Shown: piece by piece, positions 24,653 through 33,633 of the stretch
Layout: the number at the start of each line of letters is the position of its first letter
Position numbering within the stretch: the first letter of the stretch is position 1
DNA from: Bradyrhizobium sp. 141
GTDB lineage: Bacteria > Pseudomonadota > Alphaproteobacteria > Rhizobiales > Xanthobacteraceae
Assembly: GCF_023074055.1 (NCBI RefSeq)
Contig: NZ_JADPKR010000112.1
Coordinates: 48,590 to 112,589, forward strand
DNA: 64,000 nt
Reading direction: 5' to 3'
Position numbers and translations under genes: made by a program
Notes under the pieces: generated by a model
Told to the model about the DNA's origin: nothing
Databases searched by the model: none
Seen by the model: the letters and a program-made list of their open reading frames with translations, nothing else

Positions 24653-26572
24653 ATGCTCGACTTCCTCGAACTGGAGGAGACCGTCGGCCGCGCCTGGCAC
24701 CGGATGGTCGGGGGCACCGCGAGCTATCCGGTTCACGGCGATCAGGCCGTCGCACTTGCCGAGATGAGGGGCCGGCTCGCGGTGACGTTCCGCGCGCTCG
24801 GCGGCGAGACCGGGGTGCAGATCGCAAGCGCAGGTGCCCGGAAATCGGGGCACCGTCTCGGCTGGCGCCAGCGCATCGGCCTTGGAGACGAGCGAATAGA
24901 GCAGCCGGGCCGCGACGCGGCGACCATCTTCCTCCCCGATCGCATCTCGATCTTTCCCGACCGTGCCTTGAACGCGGCGCTCTATCGCTGGCTTGCGGCG
25001 TGGTTCGCAGCCGCGCCGATCGAGACCATCGCGGAAGCCGATCCGCTGCGGCGGGATCTTCTGGTGTTGCGCCGGGCGAGCGAGACGGCGGTCTGGGTGC
25101 TCACGCAATTTCCCGGGTTTGTCGCTGATTACGCGAAGCTCGCCGCAGCAACTGCCGAGGCCCGGCCTCGTCGCCCCTTGCCGCGCATCGAGCAGGAGGT
25201 CGAGCAGATCGTGCTGGCCTTGCTGGGAGCCGGCAAAGCGCCTGCGGGCAGACTGTGGCCGGCGATGATGGGAACGGGCCCGCTGCCGGACAAGGCGCCG
25301 CCGGGCTATCATTCGATCCTGCCGTGCCCGCTCTGGGGGGATTGCTGGACGCGCGAGCTCTCGCCCGCACATGCCGGCGAGGACGAGTGCGCACCGGGCG
25401 CGGAAGCCGCGACTGAGGACGATCGCAAGCGCTTTGCCGTCCGCGAGCGCGAGGACAATGCCAACCGCCGCGATCGTTTCGTGCTCAACCGCTTCGAGAA
25501 GATCCTCGCGATGGCCGAGATGGTCAATGTCGACCGTCCGGCCGACGACAGCGAGGACGAGGATGCGCAGAAAGCGGCCGACGATCTCGAGGAGATCACG
25601 CTCAGCCGCCGTAGCGGCAAGCCGGCGAGCCGGTTCAAGTTCGATCTCGACCTGCCGCCGGAAGCCCTCGATGCGTCGCGGCTGAACGCGGATCTCACCT
25701 ATCCCGAATGGGACTATCGCAGCGGCTCCTATCTGCCGGATCATTGCCGCGTGCTCGCGGGTGCGGCCTCCGAGCAAGGTGAGGGTTGGACGCCCGACGA
25801 TGCGATGCGCCGGCACATCCGCCAGGTGCGCCGCCGCTTCGAGGTGTTGCGGCCGCGCCACGAACTGATGCGCGCCCAGGCCGACGGACACGACCTCGAT
25901 CTCGACGCGCTCGTGCGCGCGCGGTGCGACTTGCGCGCCGGCAGCGGCGGCAGCGGTCTCGATCGCATCCATGTCGCCATGCGCCCGCAAGGACACGATC
26001 TCGCCGTCACGTTGCTCGTCGACGTCTCGCTGTCCACAGACGCTTGGGTCGATGGCTACCGCGTGCTCGACGTCGAGAAGGAGGCGCTGCTGGTGCTCGC
26101 CCACGGGCTTTCGGCCTGCGGCGATCACCACAGCATCCTGGCCTTCACCTCGCGCCGGCGCTCCTGGGTGCGGCTCGAAACGGTCAAGGCCTTCGGCGAG
26201 CCGATGAGCGGGACGGTCGAGCGCCGCATCGGCGCGCTGAAGCCCGGTTATTACACGCGGATCGGCACGGCGGTGCGCCATGCCGCCGCCGAGCTTGCCC
26301 GCCAGCCGCAGCGTAAGAAACTGCTGATCGTCCTCACCGACGGCAAGCCGAACGACGTCGATCATTACGAGGGTCGCTTCGCGGTCGAGGACACCCGCAA
26401 GTCGGTCCAGGAGGCGCGCCGGCTCGGCATCGCCGCCTTCGGCGTCACGGTTGACGCAACTGCGCAATCCTATTTCCCGACCCTGTTCGGCCGCGGCGGC
26501 TATGCCATCGTCGGCAACATCAAGCGGCTGCCCGCGGCACTGCCGGCGATCTACCGGCAGGTCGCGCATTGA
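24653..26572 (+). CDS. norD: NorD, von Willebrand factor A domain protein of NO reductase
   Basis: 639 residues, the standard NorD length. The C-terminal third is a VWA domain with the metal-ion-dependent adhesion site DVSLST near residue 455 and VLTDGKPND near residue 560. The N-terminal two thirds is helical and acidic around residues 300-330. NorD partners NorQ in activating NorCB at the membrane. It ends the nor cluster; the next gene has its own promoter-like region. Confidence 0.92.
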   Translation: MLDFLELEETVGRAWHRMVGGTASYPVHGDQAVALAEMRGRLAVTFRALGGETGVQIASAGARKSGHRLGWRQRIGLGDERIEQPGRDAATIFLPDRISIFPDRALNAALYRWLAAWFAAAPIETIAEADPLRRDLLVLRRASETAVWVLTQFPGFVADYAKLAAATAEARPRRPLPRIEQEVEQIVLALLGAGKAPAGRLWPAMMGTGPLPDKAPPGYHSILPCPLWGDCWTRELSPAHAGEDECAPGAEAATEDDRKRFAVREREDNANRRDRFVLNRFEKILAMAEMVNVDRPADDSEDEDAQKAADDLEEITLSRRSGKPASRFKFDLDLPPEALDASRLNADLTYPEWDYRSGSYLPDHCRVLAGAASEQGEGWTPDDAMRRHIRQVRRRFEVLRPRHELMRAQADGHDLDLDALVRARCDLRAGSGGSGLDRIHVAMRPQGHDLAVTLLVDVSLSTDAWVDGYRVLDVEKEALLVLAHGLSACGDHHSILAFTSRRRSWVRLETVKAFGEPMSGTVERRIGALKPGYYTRIGTAVRHAAAELARQPQRKKLLIVLTDGKPNDVDHYEGRFAVEDTRKSVQEARRLGIAAFGVTVDATAQSYFPTLFGRGGYAIVGNIKRLPAALPAIYRQVAH

Positions 26573-26604
26573 TGTCGGAAGATCCCGAGGGTGACGGCGT
26601 TGAG

Positions 26605-26637
26605 TGAGCTATTGCTCATCAATTGGGTATATGATCG
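26605..26637. promoter_or_regulatory. Paired 14-bp operator-like sites before the HAD-SorC gene pair
   Basis: TGAGC-TATT-GCTCA (26605-26618) is a perfect inverted repeat. A weaker second copy (26624-26637, 10 of 14 bases like TGAGCATATGCTCA) is centred 19 bases downstream. The same pair with the same 19-base spacing precedes the polyol transporter operon at 28537-28569, so both are likely bound by the SorC-type regulator at 27317-28267. Confidence 0.55.
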
Positions 26638-26646
26638 AATGGCTGG

Positions 26647-27309
26647 ATGGACCACGGCCGGTCAAGACCCGATCTGATCATCTTCGATTGCGACGGCGTG
26701 CTCGTCGACAGCGAACTCTTGAGCTGCCGGTGCCTATCCGAAGTTCTCTCCGAGTTCGGCATCGTGCTCAGCCAGCAGCAGGCGCTGGAGCTCTTCCTGG
26801 GGCGCAGCACCAAGGCGGTCGAGCAGCATTATCGTGATCTCGGGCAGGTCGTGCCGGACGGCTTTCTGCCGCGCTTGAAATCGCAAGTGCTGACGACCTT
26901 CGCAGCTTCGCTTCAGCCGATCCCCGGCATTGCGGGCGTGATGTCCGACTTGTCCGTACCGTTTTGCGTGGCTTCATCCAGCGACATCGACCGCGTCGCG
27001 CTCTCGCTTGACGTCACCGGCCTGCGGGCGCATTTCGGCGACCGGATCTACTCCGCGCAAATGGTCAGGCACGGCAAGCCGGCGCCCGATCTCTTTCTCC
27101 TCGCGGCGGAGAAGATGGGGGTGCAACCTGCGCGCACGCTGGTGATCGAGGATAGCGTCAGCGGCGTGCAGGCGGGCAAGGCGGCTGGCATGACCGTCTG
27201 GGGATTTGTCGGCGGCAGCCATTATCGCGGACGCGAAGGCCGCGCTATATTGTCCGGCGCGGGGGCCGACCGGGTCTTCTCGCGCATGATCGACTTCTGG
27301 GAGGCGTGA
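26647..27309 (+). CDS. HAD-superfamily sugar-phosphate phosphatase/phosphoglucomutase-like hydrolase
   Basis: 220 residues. The catalytic motif DCDGVLVDSE (Asp14 nucleophile, Asp16 acid/base) is followed by a helical cap, the motif II serine region (VASSSDIDRV) and motif III/IV GKPAPDLFLLAAEKMG with VIEDSVSGVQAG. This is the beta-phosphoglucomutase-like subclass, which mostly dephosphorylates small sugar or polyol phosphates. It is seven bases from the SorC regulator gene, sits behind the same operator-like sites as the polyol importer, and so probably acts on an intermediate of that pathway. Confidence 0.82.
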   Translation: MDHGRSRPDLIIFDCDGVLVDSELLSCRCLSEVLSEFGIVLSQQQALELFLGRSTKAVEQHYRDLGQVVPDGFLPRLKSQVLTTFAASLQPIPGIAGVMSDLSVPFCVASSSDIDRVALSLDVTGLRAHFGDRIYSAQMVRHGKPAPDLFLLAAEKMGVQPARTLVIEDSVSGVQAGKAAGMTVWGFVGGSHYRGREGRAILSGAGADRVFSRMIDFWEA

Positions 27310-27316
27310 GGCCCGC

Positions 27317-28267
27317 ATGGCCGCCGAGAACGACAGATCGCGACTCGACGATGCCGCGCGCGCCGGCTGGCTTTATTTCATCGCCGGTCACACCCAGGAC
27401 GAGATCGCAAAGATGCTTCAGGTCTCGCGCGCCTCGGCGCAGCGGCTGGTCTCGTTGTGCCTCGCGGAGCGCCTCATCACCTTCCGGCTCGAGCATCCCA
27501 TTGCCGCCTGCATGGAGCTTGCGGCACGCCTGAAGGAACGCTTCGATCTCGTTCATTGCGAGGTGGTGCCAGCCGATCCAGCGGCGCCGCAAGCCACCGC
27601 AGGTATCGCCGAGCGCTGCGCCAATTTGCTCGACGCGACTCTGCGTTCGGAGACGCCGGTCATCGTCGCGCTCGGCACCGGCCGGGCGGTGCGCGCCGCG
27701 GTCGAGCGCGTCACGCCGATCGACCGGCCCAATCATCAGATCGTCTCGCTGGTCGGCAACATCTCCGCCGACGGTTCGGCGAGCTTTTACGACACCGTCG
27801 GCCGGCTCGCTGACCGCACCGGTGCGCGGCACTATCCGATGCCGCTGCCGTTCCTGATGTCGTCCGAGGACGAGCGCAACAAGATGGTCCGCATCGAGCC
27901 GATCGCCAAGGTGAAGGCGGTTGCCGCCAAGGCGGATTTGCGCCTCGTCGGTATCGGCCAGATGGACCAGAAGGCGCAGGTCCATGTCGACGGCTTCGTT
28001 ACCCGCGACGAATTGTTCGAGATGATGCGGCTGGGTGCCATCGGCGAGATCACCGGCTGGGCCTATGATTCCAAGGGACGCCTGCTCAAGTCCGGCACCA
28101 ACAAGCGGCTGACCAGCATCCCGCCGGAAGTGCCGGCGAAGAGCACGACGATCGCCGCGGCGATCGGCGCAGCCAAGGTGGCGGCGATCGCGGCGGCGCT
28201 GAGCGGGGGCCTGATCAACGGGTTGATCACCGACGAGACGACCGCAAAGGCGATCCTGGAGCGGTAG
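27317..28267 (+). CDS. SorC/DeoR-type sugar-binding transcriptional regulator
   Basis: 316 residues. The N-terminal helix-turn-helix (HTQDEIAKMLQVSRASAQRLV, about residues 25-45) precedes a large sugar-phosphate-binding domain of the SorC family (GIGQM..., DEL.... and GEITGWAYDSKGR blocks). It is co-transcribed with the HAD gene and placed just before the polyol importer operon. Palindromic paired sites occur upstream of both transcription units, suggesting autoregulation plus control of the polyol genes. The inducer is probably a phosphorylated sugar, by family analogy. Confidence 0.88.
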   Translation: MAAENDRSRLDDAARAGWLYFIAGHTQDEIAKMLQVSRASAQRLVSLCLAERLITFRLEHPIAACMELAARLKERFDLVHCEVVPADPAAPQATAGIAERCANLLDATLRSETPVIVALGTGRAVRAAVERVTPIDRPNHQIVSLVGNISADGSASFYDTVGRLADRTGARHYPMPLPFLMSSEDERNKMVRIEPIAKVKAVAAKADLRLVGIGQMDQKAQVHVDGFVTRDELFEMMRLGAIGEITGWAYDSKGRLLKSGTNKRLTSIPPEVPAKSTTIAAAIGAAKVAAIAAALSGGLINGLITDETTAKAILER

Positions 28268-28299
28268 GTCGCCAGCTCCGCGGCCGCGGGACTCGGCTC

Positions 28300-28427
28300 C
28301 CTCTCCCGCTTGCGGGAGAGGGGTGGGGAGAGGGTCTCTCCCGCTGGCAAGACTTCTTCAAGAGGAGAAAGCCCTCACTCATATCGCATCTTCGATGCGA
28401 TATGACCTCTCCCGCAAGCGGGAGAGG
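28300..28427. repeat. Composite palindromic element with exact 22-bp inverted ends
   Basis: The ends CCTCTCCCGCTTGCGGGAGA.. (28300-28321) and CCTCTCCCGCAAGCGGGAGA.. (28406-28427) are exact reverse complements, and each is also nearly self-complementary. A third hairpin, CATATCGCAT-CTTCG-ATGCGATATG (28380-28404), sits next to the right end. It lies 33 bases after the SorC gene stop and may terminate that transcript. CTCTCCCGC-type palindromes are common in rhizobial intergenic DNA. Confidence 0.75.
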
Positions 28428-28513
28428 TGGAGCAAGCCGCCATGGCTGTGCGAGACATTTCAAACTTCCCGCACCGCAGCACTCATAAGTTGCGGGAACG
28501 CCTCTTCACCTGC

Positions 28514-28569
28514 TTGACAACCACCCTTGCTTGCGTTGAACATACGCCCAACGCGTGAGCATATGCTCA
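28514..28569 (+). promoter_or_regulatory. Promoter with two operator-like palindromes before the polyol importer operon
   Basis: A consensus -35 TTGACA (28514-28519) is followed by two 14-bp sites: TGAACATACGCCCA (28537-28550) and the perfect palindrome TGAGCATATGCTCA (28556-28569), centred 19 bases apart. The expected -10 falls within the first site, so binding would block the polymerase. The binding-protein GTG start is 26 bases beyond the second site. Confidence 0.6.
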
Positions 28570-28594
28570 AAACGCGAGTTCGAGGGAGGTCACC

Positions 28595-29908
28595 GTGAAA
28601 CATGTCTTGGGCGCCGTCGGCGGCGCGTCTGCACTTTTGCTGGCCGTCCCCGCGGTGGCCGAAACGACCCTGACGATCGCCACGGTCAACAATGGCGACA
28701 TGATCCGCATGCAGGGGCTGACGGCCGAATTCACCAAGAAGAACCCCGACATTTCAGTGAAATGGGTGACGTTGGAGGAGAACGTGCTGCGCCAGCGCGT
28801 CACCACCGACATCGCCACCAAGGGCGGCCAGTTCGACGTGCTCACCATCGGCACCTATGAGGTGCCGATCTGGGCCAAGAAGGGCTGGCTGGTCCCGCTC
28901 GCCAATCTCGGCGGCGACTACGACATCGCCGACCTTCTGCCCAAGATCAAGGATGCGGTCTCTGTCGACGGCAAGCTCTATGCCGCGCCGTTCTATGGCG
29001 AGAGTTCGATGGTGATGTATCGCACCGATTTGTTCGAGAAGGCCGGCCTGAAGATGCCGGAGAAGCCGACCTGGGATTTCGTGATCGATGCGGCCAAGAA
29101 GCTGACCGACAAGAGCGCCGGCACCTACGGCATTTGCCTGCGCGGCAAGGCCGGCTGGGGCGAGAACATGGCGTTCCTCTCGGCCATGGCCAATTCCTAC
29201 GGTGCACGCTGGTTCGACGAGAAGTGGCAGCCGCAATTCAACACGCCGGAATGGAAGTCGACGCTGACGACTTACGTCAATCTGATGAAGGAAGCGGGGC
29301 CTCCCGGCGCGAGCTCCAACGGGTTCAACGAGAATCTGGCGCTGTTCAATGCCGGCAAGTGCGCCATGTGGATCGACGCCACGGTCGCGGCGTCCTTCGT
29401 CACCAACCCGAAGGACTCCAAGGTCGCCGACAAGGTGGGCTTCGCGCTCGCGCCCAACACCGGGCTCGGCAAGAACGCCAACTGGCTGTGGGCCTGGAAC
29501 CTTGCGATCCCCGCCGGCTCCAAGAAGACGGAAGCTGCCGAGAAGTTCATCGCCTGGGCGACGAGCAAGGACTACACCAAGCTCGTCGCGTCGAAAGAGG
29601 GCTGGGCCAACGTGCCGCCGGGCACGCGCACATCGCTCTACCAGAACCCCGACTATCTGAAGGTCGCCCCGTTCGCGAAGCTGACGCTGGCCTCGATCGA
29701 CGCGGCCGATCCGAACAAGCCGACGGTGAAGCCGGTGCCTTATGTCGGCGTGCAATACGCCGCGATCCCCGAATTCCAGGGCATCGGCACCCAGGTCGGC
29801 CAGCAATTCTCGGCCGCGCTGGCGGGATCAATGACGGTCGATGCCGCGCTTACCGGGGCGCAATCGGCGACCGAGCGCGAGATGAAGCGCGCCGGCTACA
29901 TCAAGTGA
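28595..29908 (+). CDS. Polyol ABC transporter substrate-binding protein, SmoE/MtlE-like
   Basis: 437 residues with a signal peptide ending near residue 23 (LLAVPAVAE). The mature part is a CUT1-type (MalE-fold) binding protein. The ASKEGWANVPPGTR block near residue 345 and the C-terminal MTVDAALTGAQSATEREMKRAGY helix are typical of sorbitol/mannitol binding proteins in rhizobia. The GTG start follows GAGGGAGG. It is the first gene of an importer operon with two permeases and an ATPase, and the downstream dehydrogenase and kinases indicate a sugar alcohol ligand. Confidence 0.88.
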   Translation: MKHVLGAVGGASALLLAVPAVAETTLTIATVNNGDMIRMQGLTAEFTKKNPDISVKWVTLEENVLRQRVTTDIATKGGQFDVLTIGTYEVPIWAKKGWLVPLANLGGDYDIADLLPKIKDAVSVDGKLYAAPFYGESSMVMYRTDLFEKAGLKMPEKPTWDFVIDAAKKLTDKSAGTYGICLRGKAGWGENMAFLSAMANSYGARWFDEKWQPQFNTPEWKSTLTTYVNLMKEAGPPGASSNGFNENLALFNAGKCAMWIDATVAASFVTNPKDSKVADKVGFALAPNTGLGKNANWLWAWNLAIPAGSKKTEAAEKFIAWATSKDYTKLVASKEGWANVPPGTRTSLYQNPDYLKVAPFAKLTLASIDAADPNKPTVKPVPYVGVQYAAIPEFQGIGTQVGQQFSAALAGSMTVDAALTGAQSATEREMKRAGYIK

Positions 29909-30054
29909 ACCCGAGCTCTTCCTCCTGAGCTCAGACTTGCGGCCATCCAGCGTCATGGATGGCCGCCTTCTTCCCGAGGTTTCATTTTGACGCGTTTTCT
30001 TCCCGCGAACCGGGCTCCACTTCGCTCGAAAACGCTCTGAAGGAGAAGCCAACG

Positions 30055-30927
30055 ATGGCAACCCGGCAGACGCAGTTCCTTGCGCGCTCGCTCCTGACGC
30101 CTGCGGTCGGGCTACTGTTCATCTGGATGATTGTCCCGCTCGCGCTGACGCTCTATTTCTCGACGCTGCATTACAGCCTGCTCGATCCCGGCTCCGAGTC
30201 GTTTGTCGGGCTGGAGAACTTCCGCTACTTCCTCACCGATCCCGCCTTCCTGGCCTCGCTTCAGAACACGCTGGTACTGGTCGGCTCGGTGCTGGCGCTG
30301 ACGATCCTGCTCGGCATTCCGCTGGCGCTGTTGATGGATCAGCCGGTGATCGGACGCAATTTCGTGCGGCTGATGGTGATCGCGCCGTTTTTCGTGATGC
30401 CGACGGTCAGCGCGCTGGTCTGGAAGAATCTGTTGATGCACCCGGTCTCCGGCCTGTTCGCCTGGCTGGCCTCTCTGTTCGGCCTGACCCCGATCGACTG
30501 GTTCAACGACGTGCCGCTGTTTGCGGTGATTCTGATCGTGACGTGGCAATGGCTTCCGTTCGCGACGCTGATCCTGCTCACCGCACTGCAATCACTCGAC
30601 GAGGAGCAGAAGGAGGCCGCCGAGATGGACGGCGCCAGCGCCGTCTCGACCTTCATCTACATCACGCTACCGCATCTGGCGCGCCCCATCACGGTGGTGA
30701 TCCTGATCGAGACCATCTTCCTGCTCACAGTGTTTGCAGAGATCTACGTCACCACGGGCGGCGGCCCCGGACTGTCGACCACCAACATCGCTTTCCTGAT
30801 CTATTCGCAGGCTTTGATTCAGTACGACGTCGGCACGGCCTCGGCGGGCGGCCTGGTTGCGGTCGTGATCGCGAACATCGTTGCCTTCTTCCTGGTCCGC
30901 ATCGTCGGCCGTAACCTGGAGGCGTGA
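30055..30927 (+). CDS. Polyol ABC transporter permease, SmoF/MtlF-like
   Basis: 290 residues from the ATG at 30055 (AAGGAG upstream), six membrane segments. The coupling helix motif EAAEMDGASAVSTFIYITLPHL near residue 190 is the EAA loop of CUT1 permeases. The frame extends upstream to 29959, but that part is not protein-like. The second permease gene begins four bases after its stop. A 146-base gap before it contains no obvious promoter, and it probably belongs to the same transcript as the binding protein. Confidence 0.88.
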   Translation: MATRQTQFLARSLLTPAVGLLFIWMIVPLALTLYFSTLHYSLLDPGSESFVGLENFRYFLTDPAFLASLQNTLVLVGSVLALTILLGIPLALLMDQPVIGRNFVRLMVIAPFFVMPTVSALVWKNLLMHPVSGLFAWLASLFGLTPIDWFNDVPLFAVILIVTWQWLPFATLILLTALQSLDEEQKEAAEMDGASAVSTFIYITLPHLARPITVVILIETIFLLTVFAEIYVTTGGGPGLSTTNIAFLIYSQALIQYDVGTASAGGLVAVVIANIVAFFLVRIVGRNLEA

Positions 30928-30931
30928 GACC

Positions 30932-31762
30932 ATGGCACGGATGGCGACGAGGCAGCGGCTGGTGGTCTCGACGATCGGGGCTTGGTTTTTCGGCTTCCTG
31001 ATCTTCTTCCCGATCCTCTGGATGGTGCTGGCTAGCTTCAAGACCGAGCTCGAGGCGTTCGCCGTGCCGCCATCCTTCCTGTTCTTTCACTGGACCACCG
31101 AGAATTACGCGACGGTGCAGGAGCGCAGCGACTATCTCCACCACGCGATGAACTCGATCATCATCGCCGGCGGCTCGACGCTCATCGCTCTCTTGATAGC
31201 CATCCCCGCGGCCTGGTCGATGGCGTTCTCGCCGACCAAGCGCACCAAGGACATCCTGCTCTGGATGCTCTCGACCAAGATGATGCCGCCGGTTGGCGTG
31301 CTGGTGCCGATCTACCTGATCTACAAGAGCTTCGGCCTGCTCGATTCCCGCATCGGTCTCGTCTTCATCCTGTGCCTCGGTAATCTGCCGATCGTGATCT
31401 GGATGCTCTTCACCTACTTCAAGGAGATCCCGCGCGACATCCTTGAAGCTGCGCGCATGGACGGCGCCACCATCGGCCGCGAGCTGGTCTACGTCTTGAC
31501 GCCGATGGCGATCCCGGGGCTGGCCTCGACGATGCTGCTCAATTTGATCCTCGCCTGGAACGAGGCATTCTGGACGCTCAACCTGTCGACCTCGAACGCT
31601 GCGCCGCTCACCACGTTCATCGCGTCCTATTCCAGCCCGGAAGGGCTGTTTTGGGCAAAATTGTCGGCAGCCTCGACGCTGGCGATCGCGCCCATTCTCG
31701 TCCTCGGTTGGTTCAGCCAGAAGCAGCTCGTGCGCGGGCTCACCTTCGGCGCGGTGAAGTAA
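30932..31762 (+). CDS. Polyol ABC transporter permease, SmoG/MtlG-like
   Basis: 276 residues from the ATG at 30932, preceded by GGAGG within the end of the upstream gene. Six hydrophobic segments are seen, and the EAA loop is EAARMDGATIGRELVYVLTPMAIPG near residue 185. It is the second half of the channel. The ending WFSQKQLVRGLTFGAVK is characteristic of mannitol/sorbitol permeases of this group. The ATPase gene follows 15 bases later. Confidence 0.88.
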   Translation: MARMATRQRLVVSTIGAWFFGFLIFFPILWMVLASFKTELEAFAVPPSFLFFHWTTENYATVQERSDYLHHAMNSIIIAGGSTLIALLIAIPAAWSMAFSPTKRTKDILLWMLSTKMMPPVGVLVPIYLIYKSFGLLDSRIGLVFILCLGNLPIVIWMLFTYFKEIPRDILEAARMDGATIGRELVYVLTPMAIPGLASTMLLNLILAWNEAFWTLNLSTSNAAPLTTFIASYSSPEGLFWAKLSAASTLAIAPILVLGWFSQKQLVRGLTFGAVK

Positions 31763-31777
31763 AGGGGCTGCCGGATC

Positions 31778-32785
<1,008 letters not shown>

Positions 32786-32826
32786 CAAGAGACGGCAAGA
32801 AAACGGCAAGAAACGGAAAGACCACC

Positions 32827-33600
32827 ATGTACCTGGAAAAATTCAAGCTGAACGGCAAAACCGCGTTCATCACCGGCGGCGGGCAGGGCATTGGCCTTGG
32901 CTGCGCGGAAGCGCTGGCTGAGGCCGGCGCCAGGGTCATCGTCGGCGACCGCGACAGCAAGGTCGCCGACAGCGCGAAAGCCAGCCTGAAGGCGAAGGGC
33001 TTTGACATCGAGACCGCGATCATGGACGTGACCGACACCAAGCGCGTGGCGGAGGTCGCGAACGACCTCGTCGCCCGCCATGGCAAGGTCGACATTCTCG
33101 TCAACAATGCCGGCATCGCCCGCAGTGAGACGCCGGCGGAGACCGTCACCGACGAGCACTGGCTCAACGTCATCGACGTCAATCTCAACGGCACCTTCTG
33201 GTGCTGCCGCGAATTCGGCAAGCACATGCTCAAAGCCAAGAGCGGCGCCATCGTCAATGTCGGCTCGATGTCCGGCTTCATCGTCAACAAACCGCAGGAG
33301 CAGTGCTTCTACAACGCCTCCAAGGCGGGGGTGCATCATTTGACCAAATCACTGGCCGCCGAATGGGGCGCGCGCGGCATCCGCGTCAATGCGGTGGCGC
33401 CGACCTATATCGAGACGCCGCTCAATGCTTTCGTGAAGAGCAACGCCAAAATGTACGACGCCTGGATCGGTGGAACTCCGATGGCGCGGATGGGGCAGGT
33501 CGAAGAGATCGCCTCGGTCGTGCTGTTCCTGAGCTCGGAGGCCGCGAGCCTGATGACCGGCAGCATCGTGCTGGTGGATGGCGGCTACACTTGCTGGTAG
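32827..33600 (+). CDS. Short-chain dehydrogenase, probable polyol 2-dehydrogenase
   Basis: 257 residues of classical SDR. The NAD(P) motif is TGGGQGIG at residues 16-23, NNAG lies near residue 95, and the catalytic Tyr162 and Lys166 appear in FYNASKAG. The DGGYTCW tail resembles galactitol, threitol or ribitol dehydrogenases of rhizobia. It would oxidise the imported sugar alcohol to a ketose. With a ribulokinase-type kinase next door, ribitol to D-ribulose is one plausible reaction, but sorbitol or galactitol oxidation cannot be excluded. Confidence 0.85.
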   Translation: MYLEKFKLNGKTAFITGGGQGIGLGCAEALAEAGARVIVGDRDSKVADSAKASLKAKGFDIETAIMDVTDTKRVAEVANDLVARHGKVDILVNNAGIARSETPAETVTDEHWLNVIDVNLNGTFWCCREFGKHMLKAKSGAIVNVGSMSGFIVNKPQEQCFYNASKAGVHHLTKSLAAEWGARGIRVNAVAPTYIETPLNAFVKSNAKMYDAWIGGTPMARMGQVEEIASVVLFLSSEAASLMTGSIVLVDGGYTCW

Positions 33601-33633
33601 GCTTGCGTCAAAACTGACGAAGCTGGAGCGACA

